The notes beneath the pieces were generated by a model, which worked only from the letters and a program-made list of their open reading frames with translations, ran no database searches and was not told the DNA's origin. A stretch of DNA of 57,853 nucleotides. Source: Nostoc sp. LEGE 12450 (GTDB lineage: Bacteria; Cyanobacteriota; Cyanobacteriia; Cyanobacteriales; Nostocaceae). Of this stretch, positions 44,936 through 53,900 are shown one piece after another. Positions within the stretch are counted from its first letter, which is position 1. Every line of letters starts with the position of its first letter. Made by a program: the position numbers and the translations under genes. The stretch spans positions 1 to 57,853 of the forward strand of contig NZ_JADEXU010000036.1 of assembly GCF_015206895.1 (NCBI RefSeq), written 5' to 3'.

Positions 44936-45772
44936 TTAATTTCCTTTAAGAAAGTCCAGCAGCACAGGGTTGACTTGATCGGCATGAGTCCAGTTTATAG
45001 CGTGCGGACCGCCAGGTATTACCACAAGGCGACTGTCTTTAATTAGCTGCGGCAGCCTTTTTGCGGTAGACTCAAATGGAAGGATGCGATCGCCATCTCC
45101 ATGAATGATCAGGGTTGGCACATCGATGCGTGGCAGATCGTCACGAAAATCGGTTAACCACGATGGTACACAGTCCAGAGTCCCCTTAGCAGAAGCTCCT
45201 GCTGCAACATTCCAGCTCATCTGGATGGCATCGTTGCTGATGCGATCGCCCAGAAGCACATCCACGTTGTAAAAGTCTTTAAGAAATGCGGACAGATACG
45301 CTGGGCGATCTTCTACGATACTCTTCATAATCCCATCGAAGACACTGCGATCGACCCCTTCGGGATTGTCGTCTGTCTTCAGCAGGAAGGGTGGCACCGG
45401 AGCCATTAGTACGGCTTTACTAACGCGCCCCGAACCGTACTTGCCCAGATAGCGCGTCACTTCGCCAGTCCCCATTGAGAAACCGACCAGCACAACATCG
45501 CGTAGGTCAAGTTTTGCGATCAGCGTGTCGAGATCCTCCGCGAAGGTGTCGTAGTCATAGCCAAAGGACGGTTGGCTGGAATTGCCGAAGCCCCGGCGAT
45601 CATAAGTGATGACCCGATAGCCTTTGTCAAGCAAAACCGCCACTTGTTTTTCCCAGGAATGACCACTGAGAGGAAACCCGTGAATTAGCACAATTGGCTG
45701 TCCTGCTCCGAAATCTTCGTAATAAATATCGATGTCTCCAGAGTTTTCTTTACCGACAGTAACGTAAGGCAT
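44936..45772 (-). CDS. Alpha/beta hydrolase (non-haem chloroperoxidase/arylesterase-like)
   Basis: 278 aa. PIVLIHGFPLSGHSW, ITYDRRGFGNSSQP, nucleophile LVGFSMGTGEVTRYLGKYG, acid HGDGDRILPFE and base GGPHAINWTH: the exact arrangement of cofactor-free haloperoxidases. Such proteins are esterases/perhydrolases in practice. Confidence 0.87.
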   Translation of the reverse strand: MPYVTVGKENSGDIDIYYEDFGAGQPIVLIHGFPLSGHSWEKQVAVLLDKGYRVITYDRRGFGNSSQPSFGYDYDTFAEDLDTLIAKLDLRDVVLVGFSMGTGEVTRYLGKYGSGRVSKAVLMAPVPPFLLKTDDNPEGVDRSVFDGIMKSIVEDRPAYLSAFLKDFYNVDVLLGDRISNDAIQMSWNVAAGASAKGTLDCVPSWLTDFRDDLPRIDVPTLIIHGDGDRILPFESTAKRLPQLIKDSRLVVIPGGPHAINWTHADQVNPVLLDFLKGN

Positions 45773-45914
45773 TAGAGTCTCCTTTTTTGTGAATCGATTT
45801 GTTGTCTTATGCGGAAAGTAAAGCTAGGCGGACTCAGAATCTCGCCATCATGTTGTGCATATGAAAATTTCTTGGTGTATGTTTTCTTTTCAGATAGGTT
45901 GCACAGTATAGTTT

Positions 45915-46256
45915 TTATGCAGAAGGACGGCAGGTCATGACCCCTTCCTTCTGAGCATTGGGATCACCCCCCATCGCTCGAACCGTGATTGTGGGTTCAT
46001 AGGTAGGGTAACAACGCACCAAGACAGTATCTTCGGATCGGGTCACGTACAGCACATAAACAGGTCTGCCTCCCAATACAGCACGGACAAGGCTGGGGGG
46101 TGTGGGGGCAGTTGCAACAAGTCTTGGCTGATTTAGAGCTTGTATATCTGGCGTTTCAGATAGAACAGGCTTTGCTTGAAAAGATTGCAAACCGATCAGG
46201 ACTAATGCTGTAAGAATGACCAGTGCAAAAGACAATTTAACGGATAGTTTGAACAT
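45915..46256 (-). CDS. Small secreted hypothetical protein
   Basis: 113 aa. Signal peptide LSFALVILTALVLIGLQSFQA. The mature part is a compact beta-rich sequence with two Cys (VLVRCYPTYEP and VMTCRPSA) that could form a disulfide. No family recognised. Confidence 0.6.
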   Translation of the reverse strand: MFKLSVKLSFALVILTALVLIGLQSFQAKPVLSETPDIQALNQPRLVATAPTPPSLVRAVLGGRPVYVLYVTRSEDTVLVRCYPTYEPTITVRAMGGDPNAQKEGVMTCRPSA

Positions 46257-46395
46257 GATTTAGTAGTTTTAGTTTGGCTTTACCAAATAGGGAAAATGGA
46301 TTCACAATCTGTTGGGCTTTCCAACTTGCTTTCCCTGAGCCGACATACCGTATCCATGCTGTCAGAAGCCTTTCCCTTGTCTACGCACGAGCGAG

Positions 46396-47979
46396 TTAGT
46401 TGGCGATTGCCTTTGGCGCAGCGCTCGGTGCGATCGCTGAAGGTACTTGCTGTGAAACGCAACCTGCGGCTTTAATTAAATCGGCTGCTTTTTCGCCAAT
46501 CATAATGGTGGGCGCGTTTGTATTTCCTGTGGTGATCGTTGGCATGATGGAGGCATCCACAACACGCAACCCCTCAACCCCATGTACTCGTAGTTCAGGG
46601 TCTACAACCGCCATTGGGTCAGTACCCATTTTGCAAGTGCCGACCGGATGATACACCGTATCACAAGCTTCTCGAACGTAAGCAACGAGTGCTGCATCAT
46701 TCTGCTTATCGGCACCAGGAGCGATTTCTTCACCGCGAAACTCATCAAAGGCACTTGCACCGAACAAATTACGAAGTAATTTAATCCCTGCTACTAGCTT
46801 TTGCACATCAGCTTCACTTTGGAGAAAGTTCATTTGAATCATCGGTGCGTCTTTGGGGTCGGGCGATCGCAAACTGACACTGCCAATGTTTTGAGGATGA
46901 GGCAAACAGACGAAACTTGTGAATCCTAAACCAGAGTGGGCATAACCAGGCGGTACCAACACAACGGGACCGAAAAGAAACTGTAAATCTGGCGCAGCAT
47001 CCAGATTACCCTTGGTATGCAAAAACAAGCCAGCTTCAGCGATACTACTGCTGCTTGCCGTATGTAAATCCTGAGTTGCCTCGTGTGCCACGGACACGAC
47101 AGGGTGATCTTGGAGGTTTTGGCCGACACCCGGCAAATCAGCCACTACCGGAATTCCCAAGGCTTGCAGGTGTTCTGCATCACCAATGCCGGAAAGCATC
47201 AGCAGCTTAGGCGAATCGAACGCGCCAGCACTTAAAATCACTTCGGAGTTGACCCTGATCTGGTGCAGTGTGCCCTCGTGCAGGTATTCCACCCCAACCG
47301 TGTGAGTGCCTTCAAACAACAAGCGAGTTACTAACGCTCCTGCCGTTACAGTCAGATTGGGACGCTGGAGAATGGGCACAAGGAAGGCAGCAGCAGCACT
47401 GTGCCGTTTACCATCCTTAATGGTCAACTGATAAAGTCCTGCCCCTAACTGCTGCATCCCATTAACATCAGGATTATGGTCATATCCTAGCGCCACTGCT
47501 GCGTCTACAAAGCGTTGGGATACTTCGGCAGGTGCAATCAGATCGGTTACGCTCAACTCCCCATCAATCCCGTGGTATTCGGACGCACCTCGCTGTTGCT
47601 GTTCCGATTTCTTGAAGTAGGGCAAAACATCAAGGTACGACCAACCGGGATTTCCCAATGACTGCCAGTGGTCATAATCGTGAGGATTACCTCGCAAATA
47701 AATCATGAAATTAATCGAACTGCTGCCCCCCAGTACTTTGCCACGAGGACAAAAGATTTTGCGGTTATTCAGGTAGGGTTCTGGTTGGGAGAAATATGCC
47801 CAGTCCACCTCAGAACCTAGTAGACTGAGACATTCCGATGGGATGTGAATTTCTGGTTTCGTATCAGGGGTACCCGCTTCGAGTAATAATACAGTTGTTT
47901 CACTGTCTTCGGTCAGACGGTTGGCGACAACGCATCCTGCCGAACCGGCACCAATCACAATGTAGTCATAGTAAGTCAT
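46396..47979 (-). CDS. GMC oxidoreductase (choline-dehydrogenase-like)
   Basis: 527 aa. FAD loop VIGAGSAGCVVANRL; GMC signature 1 PRGKVLGGSSSINFMIYLRG; signature 2 LSAGAFDSPKLLMLSGIG; catalytic YHPVGTCKMG and the C-terminal NTNAPTIMIGEKAADLI. Resembles BetA/alcohol dehydrogenases; the alcohol substrate is unknown. The last 14 residues (SAIAPSAAPKAIAN) are encoded by a HIP1-bearing dispersed repeat, so the natural C-terminus has been replaced or extended. Confidence 0.88.
   Translation of the reverse strand: MTYYDYIVIGAGSAGCVVANRLTEDSETTVLLLEAGTPDTKPEIHIPSECLSLLGSEVDWAYFSQPEPYLNNRKIFCPRGKVLGGSSSINFMIYLRGNPHDYDHWQSLGNPGWSYLDVLPYFKKSEQQQRGASEYHGIDGELSVTDLIAPAEVSQRFVDAAVALGYDHNPDVNGMQQLGAGLYQLTIKDGKRHSAAAAFLVPILQRPNLTVTAGALVTRLLFEGTHTVGVEYLHEGTLHQIRVNSEVILSAGAFDSPKLLMLSGIGDAEHLQALGIPVVADLPGVGQNLQDHPVVSVAHEATQDLHTASSSSIAEAGLFLHTKGNLDAAPDLQFLFGPVVLVPPGYAHSGLGFTSFVCLPHPQNIGSVSLRSPDPKDAPMIQMNFLQSEADVQKLVAGIKLLRNLFGASAFDEFRGEEIAPGADKQNDAALVAYVREACDTVYHPVGTCKMGTDPMAVVDPELRVHGVEGLRVVDASIMPTITTGNTNAPTIMIGEKAADLIKAAGCVSQQVPSAIAPSAAPKAIAN
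46403..46437. repeat. HIP1-containing repeat forming the GMC C-terminus
   Basis: GGCGATTGCCTTTGGCGCAG followed by CGCTCGGTGCGATCG. Reverse complement starts at a GCGATCGC and ends in GGCAATCGCC, the same plan as 41286-41320 and 48549-48582. Confidence 0.55.
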
Positions 47980-48014
47980 AAAATTCTCTTCCTCTGTTGC
48001 CTGGAATGGATTTG

Positions 48015-48464
48015 CTACGTTCTCGTAGCAGCTGAAGGTAGGGTTCCAGGCGGGCCAAGGGTTTCATCGCCCATCTCGGCAGAAATACGCGCAAGCAGCG
48101 CCATATCCAGTGTTTCTGTCTCATCCCGCATCCCCATTTCTGCAATCAGCCGAGCAGGCCCGCTTGGTGCATTGATGACTAACCCGTGTGCTGGCTGATC
48201 GCTAAATACGGCGACCATGTGTGGTGTGCCAATAGGAATCAAGATGTTGTCACCAGCGCTCAGTACGACCTTGTTCTCACCAGCGAAGACCGTGAACTCC
48301 CCGGACAGCACGTATAATTGTTGGGAATAGCGCGTGTGGCGATGAAGGGGTGTCTGTGAGCCAGGAAGGGAGTATTCTTCGATCAGATCGTACTGACCTG
48401 CGGTAGTTGTGTGATCGGCAATGATGGTGAGACGAGAACCAAACAACCAGAGTGATTGTGACAT
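48015..48464 (-). CDS. Cupin-domain protein
   Basis: 149 aa. [25 protein letters not shown] (motif 1) and [13 protein letters not shown] (motif 2). The usual motif-1 glutamate is replaced by Gln (SQQLYVLSG), which may alter metal binding. 35 bp upstream of the GMC gene on the same strand, so probably one operon. Confidence 0.8.
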   Translation of the reverse strand: MSQSLWLFGSRLTIIADHTTTAGQYDLIEEYSLPGSQTPLHRHTRYSQQLYVLSGEFTVFAGENKVVLSAGDNILIPIGTPHMVAVFSDQPAHGLVINAPSGPARLIAEMGMRDETETLDMALLARISAEMGDETLGPPGTLPSAATRT

Positions 48465-48548
48465 GAGATTGCTGCTTTCTCCTTTTGGATAGGTATAAAG
48501 TTGAGTTTAATTGCTGTACTAATCAGAGTGGTCAATTGCTGCAAAGGT

Positions 48549-48582
48549 GTGATCGCTTCCAGCGGGCGCTTTGCGCCATCGC
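48549..48582. repeat. HIP1-like dispersed palindrome
   Basis: GTGATCGCTTCCAGCGGGCG followed by CTTTGCGCCATCGC, the same element type as 41286-41320, here in the 140-bp intergenic gap. Confidence 0.55.
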
Positions 48583-48604
48583 CTGCTTTGTAGGTCGAGT
48601 TCTG

Positions 48605-49510
48605 TCATCCCTGCTTCAAATACTTCTCGAACCAGTTCAACGCAGTTGTACTGGCAATCTCAAAGCCTTCACCTTGAAAACCGTCAAAGTGTCCGCCCTT
48701 CAAGATTGTCAGAGACTTAGGCTCCATCGCCCGCGCATGGACATCGGCGGTTATGTCGGCAGGTGAAAGAAAGTCCTTCTCACCCGTAATCAGGCATAAC
48801 GGGGTAGGAAAGATTGCTTCGAGGTGAGGAGCTGGTTCGTAATAGAGGCAGTGTTCAATCGATTCAAAGGAGATTCGATTCTCCCATCTTCCTTCGCTCG
48901 CGCTTTTGTTCGATTCAACCCAATTGAATGCGTCGGGTGTCGCAAGGAAGCTGGGTTCACCAGGCGGAGCAACCAAAGGGAGGTAACTCACCTCTTTGGT
49001 TTGATACCGTTTTATCCGGTCAAGTGAAATTATCTTCGTGAGTTCCTCGAGTTGAAGTGGAGAGGCCACACGGCGGGAGATGAGAAACGCATTCACCGCA
49101 GGCATTTGTGCCACGATCGCTTTCACGCGCGGATCGAATGCAGCCAGATGCAGCGCGTGACCGCCGCTATAAGAAAAGCCCCACAGACCTATGCGCTCAG
49201 GATCAACTTCGCTTTGTAATTGAGTCCAGGTGATAGCATTACGAAAGTCTTCATGCTGCTCGGTAGGAAGCATTTGTCCGCGAGGTTCTCCCTCACTAGC
49301 ACCAAGGTAGCGATAATCGAATAGAGAAACGACAAACCCAGCTTGAGCGAATTTCTCGGCAAACTGCGGCAATCCCATTTCTTTGGTCAAGCCAATTCCA
49401 TGAGCCATAACAATCGCCGGAAAGCGATTGCCGGATGCGACTTGATCTGGAGTGTAAAAGGTGACGGAACACTTTAGACCTTTACTTTCAAAACTGGTTC
49501 TTCTTTGCAT
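48605..49510 (-). CDS. Alpha/beta hydrolase (S15/dienelactone-hydrolase-like)
   Basis: 301 aa. [45 protein letters not shown]; nucleophile [16 protein letters not shown]; acid in GEKDFLSP; base in KGGHFDGF. The short-acyl/peptidase-S15-like family is broad. Located between the cupin/GMC pair and the DsbA-like gene. Confidence 0.85.
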   Translation of the reverse strand: MQRRTSFESKGLKCSVTFYTPDQVASGNRFPAIVMAHGIGLTKEMGLPQFAEKFAQAGFVVSLFDYRYLGASEGEPRGQMLPTEQHEDFRNAITWTQLQSEVDPERIGLWGFSYSGGHALHLAAFDPRVKAIVAQMPAVNAFLISRRVASPLQLEELTKIISLDRIKRYQTKEVSYLPLVAPPGEPSFLATPDAFNWVESNKSASEGRWENRISFESIEHCLYYEPAPHLEAIFPTPLCLITGEKDFLSPADITADVHARAMEPKSLTILKGGHFDGFQGEGFEIASTTALNWFEKYLKQG

Positions 49511-49557
49511 AGCTGCTTACCCTCTGTTTTTTAGTTTGGGTTTAAAGACCAAGAACA

Positions 49558-50094
49558 TTAATGCCTTGCAGTCACAATAGCTGCCATCAACTGCTCAATG
49601 TTCCAGCGATCGCTATATCGAATTCCATTAATAAACAAAGCTGGGGCAGCCGTTACTCCACTCTGTAATCCACTTTCTATATCTTGATTAATGTGCGCTA
49701 TGTGTACTTTGCTGGATATATCTTGCAAAAATTGGGGAATATCGAGTCTTAAATTATTGGCATACTCCACAAGATAATCGTTTCCTAACTCTTGTTGATG
49801 GGTAAACAGAATGTCGTGCATCTGCCAAAACTGGCCTTGGGTGGCTGCCGCTTGGGCTGCTTCAGCTGCACGTTGAGCATAAGGATGTATTTGCGGCTGT
49901 GGAAAGTGGCGAAATACAAAACACAAGTCATTGACCTGTTGCTGGATTGCTTTGATTAATTGGTGAGCTTCGCCGCAAGTGGGACACTGGTAGTCACCAT
50001 ATTCTACGAGTACTACTGAAGTACTTACCAATCCCTGAATATGATCTTGTTCTAAAATCGGCACAAGTAACCGATTATAATCACCAAGACTCAT
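49558..50094 (-). CDS. DsbA-like thioredoxin-fold protein
   Basis: 178 aa, no signal peptide. VLVEYGDYQCPTCGEAHQLIKAI holds the C-P-T-C active site; FRHFPQPQIHPYAQRAAEAAQAAATQGQFWQMHD and GVTAAPALFINGIRY (cis-Pro loop) follow. This is the cytoplasmic Thioredoxin_4/NhaA-C-type group rather than periplasmic DsbA. TGACA-type repeats lie 160-200 bp upstream. Confidence 0.87.
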   Translation of the reverse strand: MSLGDYNRLLVPILEQDHIQGLVSTSVVLVEYGDYQCPTCGEAHQLIKAIQQQVNDLCFVFRHFPQPQIHPYAQRAAEAAQAAATQGQFWQMHDILFTHQQELGNDYLVEYANNLRLDIPQFLQDISSKVHIAHINQDIESGLQSGVTAAPALFINGIRYSDRWNIEQLMAAIVTARH

Positions 50095-50257
50095 GAAAGC
50101 ACCTCTAAGGAAAGGAGTGCAGCAGGTAAAGACAGATGATTGCTATAAAACCTTTTTCAAAATTGGACAGATTGATTTGGCTCTGTTATCTGTTGCATAA
50201 ACTCAATTTAGAGGGTTCACTCGATTTTGTCGCTGAGAAAAACTTCAGTTGATAAGC

Positions 50258-50295
50258 TGACAATTTAGACAGCCAATAAACTGACAAATTTGACA
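50258..50295. promoter_or_regulatory. Tandem TGACA-N4-TGACA-like sites
   Basis: TGACAATTTAGACA at 50258-50271 and TGACAAATTTGACA at 50282-50295: two direct repeats 24 bp apart, each with two GACA cores 9 bp apart. In the 210-bp gap upstream of the DsbA-like gene and downstream of the NarL-type regulator. Possible operator; no factor can be assigned. Confidence 0.4.
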
Positions 50296-50304
50296 GGTAT
50301 GACG

Positions 50305-50934
50305 CTACAAGTTAACAATACCCCGCCTTAACGCAACGATTACAGCCTGAGTGCGATCCTCCACGCCCAGCTTACTTAAAATATGATTGACATGAAAGTT
50401 GACAGTGCGTTCAGTAATATATAGAGCCTTGCTAATGGCTTGGGTACTCTTGCCCGTTGTAATGAGTTGAAGCACCTCTAACTCGCGATCGCTCAATTCT
50501 GGACTCGCCATGCGCTCTAAAAGTTTGGCACCGACGCGGGGTGGAATGTGCTTCTGTCCTTTGTGAACGGCACGAATCGCGGACAGCAATTCTTTTGGCT
50601 CGGCATCCTTGAGTAAATACCCTTTAGCCCCTGCTCGCAATCCCTGATAAATGTCTTCATCGCCCTCGTAAGTCGTCAATACGATGATCCGAGCAGCAGG
50701 AAACTCGGTGCAGATGGCAGTAATCGCAGCGACTCCATCCATCTGGGGCATTCGCAAGTCCATTAAAGTTACATCTGGCTGTTCTTGACGAAAGACAGCG
50801 AGTGCCTCCTGACCATTCCCAGCTTGTCCAACAACAAGGATATCTGGCGCTTCTTCCAGCATCGCAACCAAACCCTGACGTACAACGGGGTGATCATCCA
50901 CAACCAGAACACGAACCGCATTAGGTTGACTCAT
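50305..50934 (-). CDS. NarL/LuxR-type response regulator
   Basis: 209 aa. Receiver (VLVVDDHPVVRQG, phospho-Asp in DVTLMDLRMPQMDG, Lys in GYLLKDAEP) and a LuxR helix-turn-helix (LSDRELEVLQLITTGKSTQAISKALYITERTVNFHVNHILSKLGVEDRTQA). Its ATG overlaps the stop of the 2093-aa kinase (ATGA), so the two are translated together and are almost certainly cognate. Likely controls the minus-strand genes downstream. Confidence 0.93.
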   Translation of the reverse strand: MSQPNAVRVLVVDDHPVVRQGLVAMLEEAPDILVVGQAGNGQEALAVFRQEQPDVTLMDLRMPQMDGVAAITAICTEFPAARIIVLTTYEGDEDIYQGLRAGAKGYLLKDAEPKELLSAIRAVHKGQKHIPPRVGAKLLERMASPELSDRELEVLQLITTGKSTQAISKALYITERTVNFHVNHILSKLGVEDRTQAVIVALRRGIVNL

Positions 50935-53900
50935 GATGGCTTTTCCTGATTCACAGACACTGCGATTTCTGTTCCTTGTCCGGGGGCACTGTGGATCTGG
51001 ATCTGTGCCCCAATGAGTTCGGCACGTTCTGCCATCCCTAATAAACCAAAGCCATTGTGGCTAGAAGAACGATCAATTGCAAAACCCTGTCCATCGTCTT
51101 TGATTCGTAATATGCACTGCGTGGACTGATAGATTAGTTCAACACGAATTTCAGTTGCTTGTGCATACTTGAGTGCATTCGTCAACGCTTCCTGTCCAAT
51201 TCTAAGTAGATTATTCTCCACCTCAGAGGGTAGCGGATAGGGGATGCCGATGGCTTCACACATAATTTTTATACCAGTGGATGATTCTAGCTGACTTGTC
51301 AGATGTTTGAAAGCGCTGAGTAAATCACTATTTTCTAACAAGTAGGGACGGCGTAGTGCTTCTACAGAGCGGCGTGCTTCCGAGAGTCCAGTTTGGGCTA
51401 AGTTCTGGACTTGAGCTAGGTGAGCCTGAGCTTTTTGAGGGTCTACTGTTATCTTGTTCGCAGCAGTTCTGGCGTGAATGATAACACCCGTGAATGACTG
51501 GGCTAGTGTATCGTGAATTTCTCGCGCCATGCGATTGCGTTCTTCTAGGATAGAGGCTTCTTCGGCGCGTTTGCGATCGCTAATGTCTGTTATTAAACTG
51601 TAGAATCCTCTCACTTGAGCATTGTAATCAAAATCGGGGATCAAGGTAGCACTGATGGATTTTTTACCAAGCGGAAAGGGAATTTCAGCTTCCAGGGTTA
51701 CAGTTTGCCCTTCAAACACTTGATTAACATACGGCTCAACCCTTTGATAAACCGCCTCACCCAAGAGTTCACAAACAGACTTGCCCAGAATCTCATTTCG
51801 ATTACAGCTAAACCAGACCTCGTATGTACGGTTGATAAATTGATAGCGTCGATTGGCATCCACATAGCTAACAAGAGCCGGTAGAGCGTCGGTAATCAGT
51901 CGTAATTCCTGTTCTCGATGGCGTAGTTCTGCTTCGCTTTTCTGTAAAGCTGCCGTTCGTTGGGCTACCTGTTGCTCTAAGGTGCGGTTGTAGTTGGCTA
52001 AAAGGTGTTCTGCTTGTTTCCGCTCTGTAATGTCTTGAAAGGCTGCGATTGCAAATGCTACATTACCCTGTTCATCAAAGATAGGAGTTCCCCAAACCTC
52101 AACTGGAACTATTGCACTGTTTTGGTGAATTTCCAGATCGTCAACTGTGGTGCATTCGCCGCTCAATGCCCGAATAATTGGTAGTTTCTCAGTTGGATAG
52201 TTTTGATCTGTTCCCGCCAGATAAAATTGATAAATCTCTGGGATTTGCTCCGGTGCCACAGAAGGATCAATCCCTTTACCCATTAGCTGAATTCCCCGTT
52301 GATTGACGTAGTAAACGCGACCAGCCGCATCCAATACTCCAATTCCTACCGGGACAGCTTCTAGAAATTGTTTCATTCTACTTTCGCCTTCGCGTAGCTT
52401 TGAGTAGAGTCTGGCATTTTCAATGGCAATCGCTGCTTGGGTTGATAAAAGATTCAAGACTTGCGATCTTTCTGGTGTAAATGCTCCAGCCGCTAATTTG
52501 TTTTCTAGATATAACACGCCTACTAGCTTACCTTGATTTAGCAGAGGCAAACATAAGATTGATGGAATTTGATTGTATTGAATATATGACTCATTAATAA
52601 AATTACCTTCACGAGTGGCATCATTTAAAATGACACATTCATGAGTACGAATAACATAATTAATAATTGATTCAGGTAGATGATTTACAGTTGGGATAGA
52701 TTGCAGTACTTGTGTAGCATAGATATTCTCACCCTCCATGAGTTCCCCAGAAGCTTCAATCACCCATTTTCCTGAGTTTTCTAAAATTAGAAAACCTGTT
52801 TGTGCGCCAGCATTTTCGATTAATATCTTCATTAAGGAACTGAGTAACTTATCCAGTTCAATTTCACTCGAAATCGCAAGGGAAGCTTTCATCACCGCCG
52901 CTAAGTCGAAAGAAATGGGTGAGTTATTAGAGATGGTGACAGAAGTTTTAGGGGTTGGCGAAGCCGCATCCGACGATTGAGGAAATAGCTGTGGATAGCG
53001 AGTTTCTAAATCTCTTACTTTCGCAGTTGCTCCCCACCGTTCATAGCAGTAGTGAGCTTCTTTCATGTAGGTTTTGGCAAACTTTTCTCTACCACGAAAT
53101 AGGTAAAATTTTGCAGCTAATTCATAAGCTAATGCTTCTTCTTGAAGATACTCGTTGTCTCTAGCCCCAAGAATTGCTTGTTCGTAAAACTCTTCTGCTT
53201 CAAACCACTGACCCAAAACTCGCGCTTTCTCTGCCTCGACTAAATGATATTTATGCAAATAATTCATTGGCGCATAATACGCCCATTGTTTCATTTTCTC
53301 CTGGTTAACAGCGACTTTTTTAATGATTTCTGATTGCGTTTGAGCGCTGCTTTCGGGGTATATAGCGAGTCTTGCCAGAGCATCATATAGGTAGTAAAAA
53401 GGACCAAGAGGTGAGCCTGTTACTCGGATTAAATAAAGTTCTGCTATAGTTGAGTTTTCAACTGCCTGAACACACTTGGAAAATAGGTAGCACAGGAAAA
53501 GTTTATTGAAATAGACATTAAAGATTGCAGTTCCATCATTTGCTATTTTATGTTGTGGCAATCCATTCTCTTCATTGTAGAATTTACCAACTAGACGGGT
53601 TGGATTGGTCGAGCATCCCATCAAATTTGCGATCGCCTGCTGAAATATTTGATTCCAGATTAGTGCTGTTTCCTGTTTGATTTGACGAATTGCTTCATTG
53701 TATTTCGTCATCTCGCGTTCAACCACCACGAGTTCGCTTCCGACAGCATAGGAGTTAAAGCAATAAGAATGAGCGCCATAGGCGGCAAACTCTAAATCTC
53801 CGGTTTCTAGCCCACTTTGATAGGCTTCCAGTAATGGCTGTGATGTGTCTCTCACATGATCTTTCCAATGAATGATGAAGGTATTCACGACGATCAATGT

